A DNA stretch of 64,000 nucleotides from Taxillus chinensis (lineage: Eukaryota > Streptophyta > Magnoliopsida > Santalales > Loranthaceae). The translations under genes and the position numbers were made by a program. The stretch lies in contig CM042091.1 in assembly GCA_023512835.1 (NCBI GenBank), positions 40,252,107 to 40,316,106 on the forward strand, given 5' to 3'. The notes below the pieces were generated by a model, which saw only the letters and a program-made list of their open reading frames with translations, did no database searches and was not told where the DNA came from. Positions 45,388-54,542 of this stretch are shown one piece after another; within the stretch, counting starts at the first letter, position 1, and each line of letters starts with the position of its first letter.

Positions 45388-45924
45388 TTGCTTGAGATGT
45401 GGTTTGTTAGCCAGTGTGGCTGGGGCTGGGGTTACGCCCGCTTGTGTGGAATGTTTTATTTTCTTTTTCCTAATACTGCCACGTCACTACACCTATGCAC
45501 ATGCATGTAGCCGCTAGGAACATGGGAAGGGTTGGGGAGACTTGATCCCTACTGAGCTGTGGTTGCTCACCCCTCCTACTGTGTTTGCTTGTTTTCCAGG
45601 GACTTACAGGCGTTAGGTGGATACACCAAGGTGGAAGACCATCTTCATTTTATTGTTCAGTTCAGTAATGTAATTTTATAATTTATGTAACCCCAAGGGG
45701 GGGGGGGGGAATGTAATAAGGGATTGAACTGTAGTATGGAACATGGTTGGTTTGTGACCCCTTTGATGTTTGAAATTAAATAAAGATGTGGCTTGTTTGT
45801 TTATTGTAATTGTTAGTTTTGCTCGTGTGGCATTCAGTAATCCAACCCCTTTACCCTCCGTGTGGGTGAACGGGGAGTCACGTACCGGTTTCCCCGGGTC
45901 GGAAATCCGGGGCGTGACAATACC

Positions 45925-47717
45925 TCTAGGCTCTGTTTCTATTTGTGGCTTTTATATGATCTGATGAAACGTACCGAGTAACCCACATGTGAGATGACGG
46001 TTCGTCTTCAGGATTTGCGTCCTTCTTTGATTTGACCTGACTTTTCATCTTATGGATCCACCCATTGTAGTACTCAAGATATAAGTGCATGTCACCACTG
46101 TGTTGGTGAATTTTGAATTTTAAGTGCATAGTGACAAGCTTACGTGTTATCGAGGATTGAGTATGAGCGTACGCTAAGATTCCGTTCAAATTCTTCGACC
46201 CATGGTGTCATCACCCGTTTTTGATGGGGCTCGTATTGGCTTTTGTGAAAGGATTTCATGCTGGTTCATTCAGTTGATCCTAGAGTCATCCTTGCACAAG
46301 GCTCGCATAAACCATTAAAGAAAAGAAAAACACAGAGTTGCTACCAAACAAATTAGAGGTGTGATTGGGCACCTGAATAAATAAAGGTCTACGGTTCCAG
46401 AGAATTAGGTTCGGGAGTTGGTTACGTGTGGGGAAGGAAGAAAAACTCTTGCACCTCCACAATGCCCACAATTGGTACCTAGTCTTGATTTATGGGTGTT
46501 TACTTGTATTATTAAAAAAGAAGTCATTTTTATATTTTTTTAATTTTCGAGAAAGGAGAGTTTTTAGGATCTAGGCCTTAAAACAACAAAAAGGGATTTT
46601 AAAAGAAAGAGATATTCTAATTTTAGGAAAAGATTGTGGGATCTAGGCCCATGTGACAGTATTGCATTTGTTTTAGAAAACAAAAGTGATTTTCTTTTTT
46701 AGAAAAGAAAACAAAAATCATTTGAATTAAAATATGAGAATACTGCCACAATTGATATTGGCCCAAGCAGACTGGGATATGAGCATCTAGGGCTCAACCC
46801 TCATGACCACCAGGACCTTGTTTTAATTTTTATAGAAAATGTGTTCTTTTGATTGTCTTTTTTTTATTTTTAAAGAAAAAAAGAAATGAGACTTAAAAGG
46901 GAAACCGTTTCACTTCAAAACATTTGAGAAAAGAAGTTTTAACAGTTTAAATATGAAGAAATTAAAGGAAAGAACCTGGGTGGTTTTATGGCTGAGCTTG
47001 AAAATCTTTCTTCAAAAGGTTTCCCTGAAAACACAAAGGTTAGAAAGAAAAATGCAGCTTCCCTTCCTTGCTTTAAGCCTTCAATTTCTGCAATTTCAGT
47101 ATGCTTCCTCCTTGGTTTGGAACATCCCCTTTCGTCGCTTGAAGACAAGAGCAATTTTGGATGCCTTTTTCCTTAGAAAATAAGTATCTCGTTATTCTGA
47201 TAATTTCCTCTCACAATCCCATCCAGCAAGCTCTCTTTTTTTGTTTGATAAAAATGATCTCCCCCTTATACGTCTTAGGGCAGTCTATTTATAGGGATCC
47301 TAGGGGAGACAGCCCGCGCCTTGGCATTAATTGGATGCCTTACAGTCCCTATAAGTCAACTGCGGTGTTTCAATGAATTAATGACTTCAAAAATAGGATT
47401 CTAGGTTCCCAGGTATTAATTAGAAGTAATTTACAATAATTCCCAGTTCCCATGCTTTGAAAAAGGAGTCACAAGACATTTTAATTTAATATTCAGAGAC
47501 TTCTCAATTCTCACGTTTGAAAAGGGAGTTCCAAGACACTAGTAGCATTTAATGCATTTAAAAAAGGATTTTTCTGAATTTTTCAGAGTCCCGATACTTT
47601 GAAATAACTCATAAACCTGTAGAAGAGCTATTTTGGAGTTTTTTTGGATCATTAGGATAATTTCCAGACCAATGGGTCCTTATTTCGCATCAATGGACTC
47701 TTATTCTGCATCAATAG
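45925..47717 (+). mobile_element. Ogre/Tat-like LTR-derived sequence, left part
   Basis: No gene. The stretch 46370-46490 has GGTTCGGGAGTTGGTTACGTG and GGGGAAGGA followed by a Cys/Thr-poor, T-rich tail, recalling the 'gagtcgccacc ... ggggaaggt' block of Ogre/Tat elements. A second, better copy is at 49740-49920. The region is AT-rich with repeated GATCTAGGCC words (46568-46660). CCTTATTTCGCATCAATGG repeats begin at 47665 and continue beyond the solo LTR. The first few hundred bases after 45925 may still belong to Sirevirus A. Confidence 0.35.
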
Positions 47718-48288
47718 TGTCACGCCCCGAATTTCCAACCCGAGGAAAATGGTCCGTGACTCCCCTTTACCCACGCTGTGGATAAGGGGTTGAAGTGAAA
47801 CAACTCTGAACAGAATTACAACCCACATCAGAAATTCACCAAGGCAAAACAAATGACTTTATTAGATTTGAAACACGTCAACAAAGCAAGCATGCCTTTA
47901 TTACATTATTACAATTTAGTCTCCTTTACAACATCTCCCCACTGGGGTTACAAGGCCTCACAAAAATAACATTAAACAAGCCACAAAACAGAACTGTCTT
48001 CAACCTTGGTGTTCCCACCTAACGCCTGTAGGTTCCTAAAAGAAAACACATTACAGTAGGAGGGGTGAGCAACCACAGCTCAGTAGGGATCATGTCTCCC
48101 CAACCCATCCCATGCTCCTAGCATCTACATGAGGATGTGCACAAGTGCAGTATCGTGGCAATAAGATATAAGCAGATTATAATCCAGTCAAGCGCCAACA
48201 CATAAGTCACAGAACAAGAACAACCTTTGCCACAGCCACACAGGCTAACGTATCCACAGCCACACAGGCTAACATAAACAGTCCCGTG

Positions 48289-48524
48289 CCGAGCTTCCAC
48301 AACCACCGGGTTCCAAAACAGTCCCGGGCTTCCACAGCCACCGGGTTCCAAAACAGTCCCGGGCTTCCACAACCGCCGGGTTCCAAAATAGTCCCGGGCT
48401 TCCATAGCCACTGGGTTCCAAAACAGTCCCGGGCTTCCACAGCCACCGGGTTCCAAAACATTCCCGGGCTTCCACAACCACCGGGTTCCAAAACATTCCC
48501 GGGCTTCCACAACCACCGGGTTCC
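48289..48524 (-). repeat. 35-bp minisatellite in solo LTR
   Basis: Six full units plus a partial one start at 48301, 48336, 48371, 48406, 48441, 48476 and 48511. The unit contains CCACCGGGTTCC, AAAACAGTCCCGGG and CTTCCACA. Since 35 is not a multiple of 3, it produces spurious open frames on both strands. Confidence 0.9.
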
Positions 48525-48971
48525 AAGCAAACACACAGCACACTTAACCACACAGGCAAAACATCAAACACTAAACATGCACAGCCTCACATGCATAACA
48601 TCGAACACATAGCCTGCACACATTCACATGCTCACAAACTCAACCACACAGGCATAAAATCGAACACCTAGCATGTGTAGCCACACAAGCATAAAAGCAA
48701 ACACCTAGCATGCGTAATCCCTAGCCTCACGGGCATATATACAAATATCCAAGTAAAATACACCATTGAAGGCCAACATCCATATAAGAGATCACACCTA
48801 TATGGATTTACATATATATATATATCCAGAATATACAACAGATTGCCTATCACAAGGCCAAAACCCTGGGATAGGTTCAAGGAGGAATAGAACCCCTACC
48901 TCTAGGCGATCCCCCCACGCTAGATGCCATCCACCCATGCTAGACATTCCAGCAGCAACTAGGAGCTCTCC

Positions 48972-48978
<7 letters not shown>

Positions 48979-49024
<46 letters not shown>
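48979..49024 (+). repeat. (CT)n microsatellite
   Basis: About 23 CT units; (GA)n in LTR orientation, matching the leader tract of the other Tekay LTRs. Confidence 0.9.
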
Positions 49025-49026
<2 letters not shown>

Positions 49027-49084
49027 GACGACTGCAGTGGCTAACCAAATGAAGAACCCTAAACCTATGAGACCTCCACCTCTT

Positions 49085-49160
49085 TATATAGACACCTCAT
49101 CATCAAAACGACGTCGTTTTGATTAAGTGAATCCCAACATCAAAATGACGTAATTTTGAT
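49085..49160 (-). promoter_or_regulatory. Twin palindromes and TATA box (solo LTR)
   Basis: 49102-49123 is a perfect 22-bp palindrome: arms ATCAAAAC and GTTTTGAT around GACGTC. 49139-49160 is the second, slightly decayed copy. The TATA box lies 12 bp downstream on the minus strand. Confidence 0.7.
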
Positions 49161-49594
49161 AGAACATGCTACAACCTTCCCGCATCCACACAAGACAAAA
49201 TACTCATAATTCCAACATGCCCCTTTAGGAAAAGATGATTAGAATCACAAAACTAAGGTGATGGTGCAAAAACATGGCTGCACGCCATAATACACGTCAT
49301 ATCCCCATCTGACGTGCAACTCCAAATGATGTGCAATTCTACGCCAAGCTTCCTTGAATCATGTAAAAGGCAGGCATGCAATAAAAATCTTGCACGTCAT
49401 AATGCCCCATATCACATGCACTCTATTTCTGCCTCCATAGGCTGCCCTCTTTCGTCAAAAGTTCCCTATTTGGTAAATAAAATGATTTGGCTGAAGTCCA
49501 TGAGTAGAAGTTCCCGAAAAACTAGAAAATTGCCACTCAAAAGGCAAAACTGTGACTAACTCTACACATCCCAAACACGGGTCATTACAAATAG

Positions 49595-51085
49595 GCCCTT
49601 ATTTTGCATCAACGAGCTTATTTCGGATGAATAGGTCCTTATTCTGCATCAATGGGTCCTTATTCCGCATCAATAGGTATCATCACTAGATTCCGTCCGG
49701 GAGGGAAACCACTTTTGGGGTGCAGTTCTCCTCAACCTTCATCCGAATGGTGATGAAAACTTACGGAGTCGCCACCAACCATTTTTGGGGTGCGGTTGGT
49801 CACCTAAAAGGAAATTATCTATGCTGCCTAGGGATGGATTCGGGAGTTGATTACGTGCGGGGAAGGACTAGCACCCCCATGATGTCCTTTCGGTACCTAT
49901 CTTAAGCTTTGGAGGTTTCTTACTTGTTTTAATTATTGACCTAAAGTTAATTAGCCTAAAGGTGATGTGAAATTTACATATGACCTAAAAGTTTACTCAT
50001 TTTATTTTATTTTTTAAATTATTTGTTGAAGTAAAGTTAAATCTAATTACCTTAAGCATCTAAAGGAAGTCCTAATGATTTGATCTTTACATTTTGTTTC
50101 TAAATTCTTTGCTGAAGTTGAAGATTAATCTCAATTTATCCTAAACCTCTAAGGAAGGTCCTATGATGTGTTCTAAGTTAAAACTTAAATATAAAGTGAA
50201 ATCGAAGTTGAAGTTATTTTTAAATTGTACGTTATTAATGGTAATAAGAAAAGGTAAAAAGCAGATAAAAATCAAGTGTTAGAAAAGTTTTAAGCACATA
50301 TTAAAATTAAACCAAGATGATCAAAAAAGTTTTTTTTAAATGGTAAAGGAAAACAAAAGGCCAAGTGTTGAAAAACAAGTATTTGAAAATTCTAAATAAT
50401 TGAGTTTTAAAAGTTTATTTGTTTGTTTGTTTTTTTTTTTTTTTTTTGAGAAGGATTTTTTTTAAAAAAAAATTTAGAAAATATTTTTATATTATTGTCT
50501 ATTAAAAAAAGGATTTTTTTTAAAAACAATTTTTTATTCTTTAAAAAAAAAAACTAAATGCAAAAAAGATAAAAATAAGTGATGTGTGTGATAGTGTGTT
50601 ATCCAAAACAAAACAAGGTCACTTTTTTTTTCTCTTTTTTTGCCTTTTTTTTTCTTTTTTGCTTTTTTGCTTTTCTTTTTTCTCTTTTTTATTTACAATT
50701 TACATGTTACAATGGTGTTTGTACATCCTCTAATTACACGCCCAAAGCTAACAAATTGTTCTATGGCCCAAAACAAAATAACATACATTAGACCTAAACA
50801 CATCAACAAAATCAATTGATGCAAGCTAGAAGAAGGTGGCCTCCACGCCACTAGCCCATTTAGCCCACTCACCAAACAAAGACCACCAGAGATAGAGAGT
50901 GAAAAAAAAACCAGCCAGAGACACATGGAACAAAACAGGAAAGAAAAAAAAGGATAAGCATAAACGTAAAATGCAATAGTTATATCATTCCACAATACAA
51001 AAACAAGTCAGCATACCAAAAGCAAAGAAGAAAAAAAGAAAAAAACAAAAGAAAAGAACAAAACGGAATACTTGTAATAGGCCAA
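49595..51085 (+). mobile_element. Ogre/Tat-like LTR-derived sequence, right part
   Basis: It opens with four more CCTTATT(C/T)(C/T)GCATCAA units (49595-49678), then a block at 49755-49920 with GGAGTCGCCACCAACC, GGTGCGGT, GATTCGGGAGTTGATTACG and GGGGAAGGACTAGCACCCCC. This is a common plant repeat that I associate with Ogre/Tat LTRs. An A/T-rich tail with long T-runs to about 50700 follows, then A-rich sequence to the Sirevirus A third ORF. No coding frame is supported. Confidence 0.45.
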
Positions 51086-51130
51086 GCAATTGGTATATAC
51101 ATGTGTCTCTTTCTCTCTCTACAAGCTCAA

Positions 51131-53100
51131 TGGCAGGACCAAGCTCATCGATGGCCAACGACATACGCAACATCATCCTGGGATTCATCATCGACTGGGA
51201 AGCCATAGGCGACGCCAAAGTCAGCTGGCTGGAGATGTCTCGGTGAAAAACCGCCTCGATGAAACCGGTATTGCATCCGTCTACTCAGGAGTGCAAGACT
51301 TACTAATAGAAGATGTCTCGAAATTGTACGAGACCATGGCATTCGCTGGAGATGACCTGGTGGGAACTGTACACGGAGTGGAGGTTCGTATCTCTGCCGA
51401 AACAATCCGAGATGCACTTCCACTCCCAAAAGGTACCTTTGATCCTCTTCCTAGTCTTTCCAGAGAAGAGTGTAAGTCTTTTCTTAGGTACTCCAATCCC
51501 GGAAAGCAAGGTCAGGGAGCCCTGAAGATGGGTTTTTCTGGTCAGGCACTGGCGACTCTTATAGTCACAGGATAGTGCCTACTGTGTAAAAAGACGGCTC
51601 ATGACTCTGCAAGTCATGAGCAGATGAAGATCATGTGCAGTGTTCTACAGGGAAGACGAGTAGACTGGGGAACACAGATACACTCCATGATCAAAAGCAA
51701 GAAGGGACACTTTGGACTTCTTCTGACCAAAGTCCTTAGGTTTCTGCACCCTGATGTATTATGCAACAGCCCTCAGTGCCACTACCGACCAAATGCATAT
51801 TTAAAAGTATTTATGAGGATGGTCGGCTGGAGATCAAGTCGATGAGGAGGATTGACTCAGGTGCAAGAAGTCGTGCAGGAGACACTGCCAGCTCTGTACG
51901 AGCCCCAGCTCGCATACCACGACAGTCGGTTCGTGTCTCACAGACTTCTAGGGGCTCCTCTGCATCCGCCGCAACAGTACATATAACTGAAGTGGTGCAG
52001 AACATTGCCAGAACTCATCTCCCCACTGATTCTGCACCTGAGGAGACCCCTACTGTCGAGCAGCCCAAGGATACTGCAGAAGTAAGAGAACCTGCGGTTG
52101 GAGGGCAGACACCAAGACAGAAACCCCAGAGGATAGGGGTACTACACCTGTACTGTTGAGCACCCTTGGGGAGTCTGAGCTAGAAGAGTTTTATATGGAA
52201 TATGCCAAGGCTCATATGACCCCCGTTGATCTACGAAAAGCATGGATCGCTTTTGGTAAATAGATGGTAGATAGAGACCATCTGATTAATTGGTTAGTCG
52301 AGTAGGGTCTTGTAAGTAGAGACCCAGTGGAAGCCGTATCAATGGTTGCCCTATCTCCCATCATGGTGGACTCACCTGTCACAACTACTCCACATGATGC
52401 TGAGGTGGTAGGCATTGTGGTAGAAGAGGTAGCAGAAGAAGAAGACACTCCTGGTGCTGCAACCAATGACTCCGATGGCGGATCTGTCCCACAAGTTCGT
52501 GAGACTGTGGAAGGGACTGCGATGGCCACACCATCTGTACATGTCGTTCCTCAGGTGGCCACTCAGGTGAGTGAAGAGTTCGCAGCCAATATTCCAATGG
52601 CTATTCCAGTACTAGCTGCGTCCCACTCATGTTCTCTGACGGCTGAAGAAGCAGATCTTCTGGCCAGCAAGGTCATTGAGAAACTAATCTCCTCTGGCAT
52701 CCTTAAGACATCAATTTCTCAAGCCTTTGAAGAACTACTGGCTACTATGGAGTCTAGCATGGAAGAGGTACGAATGCAAGTTGAATCATCAGACCGTACC
52801 CTCGATAAGGTGCAGCATGAAGTGACATCACTCACAAGTGCGGCCACAGATGGATTTAGACATCTGGAGGAGCACTGTGAAGACCTCAAGGGAGCTTACC
52901 AGAGACAATACAAAGGACTTAGTACAACTTTGGGAGCTATTTTGTCCGAATGTCATCGTCTTGCCAATGGTGAAATATCTCTAACTGTCAGAAACACACT
53001 CCCACAGCCATCAGACCGACCTGCGCCTGAACCAGTCGATACTCCACAGCCAGCCGTCCCTTCTCTCGAGTCACTCACCACCTCAACCTACTGCCACTTA
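51131..53100 (+). pseudogene. Sirevirus A third ORF (plus copy), N-terminal and coiled-coil part
   Basis: Starts MAGPSSSMAND (51131), matching the minus copy. A frameshift near 51235 is followed by DETGIASVYSGVQDLLIEDV, then VHGVEVRISAETIRDALPLP and GALKMGFSGQALATLIVTG, ending in a TAG at 51573. A further segment (about 51761-52100) has IFKSIYEDGR and basic/Ser-rich sequence. LGESELEEFYMEYAKAHMTP lies near 52165-52225. The frame 52327-53100 is acidic, then strongly coiled coil (LLATMESSMEEVRMQVESSD, then HLEEHCEDLKGAY). At least three lesions. No pol sequence precedes it: the upstream 1.5 kb is Ogre-like repeat. Confidence 0.75.
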
Positions 53101-53101
53101 C

Positions 53102-54127
53102 ATGCGGGGGAGAAAGCACGCACATAGAACCACTGTCATCTCAGATTCTGATGATGATGATGATGTTCCCATTGCAGCCCGCATGAAGAAGCAACTGGCT
53201 GCTCCCTGCCAACCATCCTCTTCCACTCAGCCAGGCCCCTCAACTTCAAATCCCAGTACGGCTGAGTACACCATGCCTGCCTCACCTACCAAACCAACCG
53301 CTACCACTACTGACCAACCTTTAGCCCCACCTCGCATTGTAACTACTGGAGGCACCTCAGCTGAACTGGCTACGTTTAACACCTATATTGCTGGGGATAC
53401 CACTGCGAGGACCTGCGGCTATGAAGCCTTCTTCACCGGATCTGATCTTTGTCAACTACTCCATGACGGTGAAGAAATGGATAACATAGAGATGACTCAG
53501 TTCATCTTCGCCCAGAAGTCTTTTCTCGAGAAGCTACCTCTCCACATTCGCAGAGATACCAGGGTGGAACTCTGTTTGCCGATCATGCAGGCTCAGCTGC
53601 TCGAGGATTCAGCAATGATCGAGATTACACAGGGTCGCCGATATGCAAACTCCTTCCGTCCCTGGAATGAGGTAAATCATGTGCTTATTCCCTACTTGTC
53701 CACATCCCCGCACTGGTTTCTTTTTGACATTGATTTCAAGAACCAACGGATCGTCATCTTCAACTCCAAACCTAGTACCTTACTACTCCATCGGCGTGAA
53801 CAACTGCGTGAATTCAATCACACTCTCACCCGTGTCATGCAGGGATCCTCGCATGGATGTGGTGGTTATCATCTCTCCAAACCGATGGAAATTATGCGAG
53901 TTAAGCAAGGCGTTCCTGCTCAGGATGATGCTCATAGCTATGACTTCTATGTTTGCCATTACATCCGCATCCTGACTACCAATGGGTTTCCAGCTTTCGT
54001 GCCTGAATTTGATCGTGTGAGCAGTCGAGCGGCCTCGTTACAATTGACTCCTGCTCAACTCCTGCGCGAGCAAGCTGCTGTTTTTCTCTTTACACAGAGT
54101 GTCTTGTACTATGAATTTAACCCATAA
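53102..54127 (+). pseudogene. Sirevirus A third ORF, C-terminal Ulp1/C48-like domain
   Basis: A 341-codon open frame, in another frame from the coiled-coil part but continuous with it in the minus copy. Basic start, SDSDDDDDVPIAARMKK, then a Pro/Ser/Thr linker. The last 210 residues resemble a Ulp1-type cysteine protease: VNHVLIPYLSTSPHWFLFDI (catalytic His position HW), RIVIFNSKPS (Asp position reads Asn; the minus copy keeps Asp in YILDSLPS), VPAQ (oxyanion Gln), then HSYDFYVCHYI where active enzymes have D-C-G. Tyr therefore replaces the nucleophile Cys here and in the minus copy. It is probably catalytically dead; role unknown. Fold assignment is by motif only. Confidence 0.6.
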
Positions 54128-54298
54128 TTGTCCTCTACTCTAATTCCTTGTATACTGCATTTCTTGCCTTTCACTTTTCTGTGTACTTACTATTTGTTAA
54201 TTATCTTTTCTGTATGTCTTTGCTATGCTGCCTGCTGTTCTGTGCTTTATTCCCTTGCTCCCCTACGGTTTATGTTCTGGTGCTTGTTCCTCACCCCA

Positions 54299-54542
54299 GA
54301 AAGGGGGAGTGTTTCTCTCTCAAGGGGAGCAAGCTCGTAGGGGGAGTTATCTCTGACAGGAGCCAGCTAATGCAGCTTTCATGCCTACGGGGGAGAGAAG
54401 TGTGTCACTTTGAACTGTTGAACTCCTTCAAATTCTTTATATGCAAAGACATCCTCTGATTAACCTAAAATTGCCTATCAAATTCGTAGTCTTAGACTTC
54501 ATGTATTTAGCTATTGTCAGCTTACATTAAATAGGGGGAGAT
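54299..54542 (+). promoter_or_regulatory. Multiple polypurine tracts, Sirevirus A (plus copy)
   Basis: Five G-rich purine runs: AAAGGGGGAG (54300), AAGGGGAGC (54322), TAGGGGGAG (54339), ACGGGGGAGAG (54388) and AATAGGGGGAGAT at the LTR junction (54530-54542). This is a Sirevirus signature. Confidence 0.8.

Larger units (their letters stand above)
37118..45919 (+). mobile_element. Tekay/Del-type Ty3 chromovirus, 8.8 kb
   Basis: 5' LTR 37118-39002, Met primer site 39006, gag-pol 39392-44184, 3' LTR 44449-45919, and a perfect 5-bp target duplication ATACC (37113-37117 and 45920-45924). LTRs begin TGTAATGACC (left) and end GGGGCGTGACA (both). They are nearly identical over the shared 1.45 kb, so insertion is the most recent in the window, yet the right LTR lacks the first 372 bp of the left. 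It inserted just upstream of the Sirevirus A third ORF. A solo LTR of the same family is at 47718-49589. Confidence 0.9.
44449..45919 (+). repeat. Tekay element 3' LTR, 5'-truncated
   Basis: 1,471 bp, near-identical to 37490-39002 including palindromes (44630-44688), TATA (44700), a shorter GA tract, minisatellite (45263-45387) and the GGGGCGTGACA end. Followed by target duplication ATACC. Confidence 0.85.
47718..49589 (-). mobile_element. Solo LTR of the Tekay family
   Basis: The minus strand starts TGTAATGACCCGTG (49589) and ends GGGGCGTGACA (47718), 1,872 bp, the same ends as the 37118-39002 LTR. The target duplication AATAG is perfect (47713-47717, 49590-49594). It keeps TATA (49085-49090), twin palindromes (49102-49160), a (CT)n tract and the conserved block (48057-48090). 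No internal region is present, so unequal recombination between LTRs is inferred. Its minisatellite is unrelated in sequence to that of the full element. Confidence 0.9.

Noticed and set aside
48118..48612. Overlapping long open frames on both strands (up to 141 codons)
   Set aside because: They are produced by the 35-bp minisatellite, which leaves several frames open. No family features.
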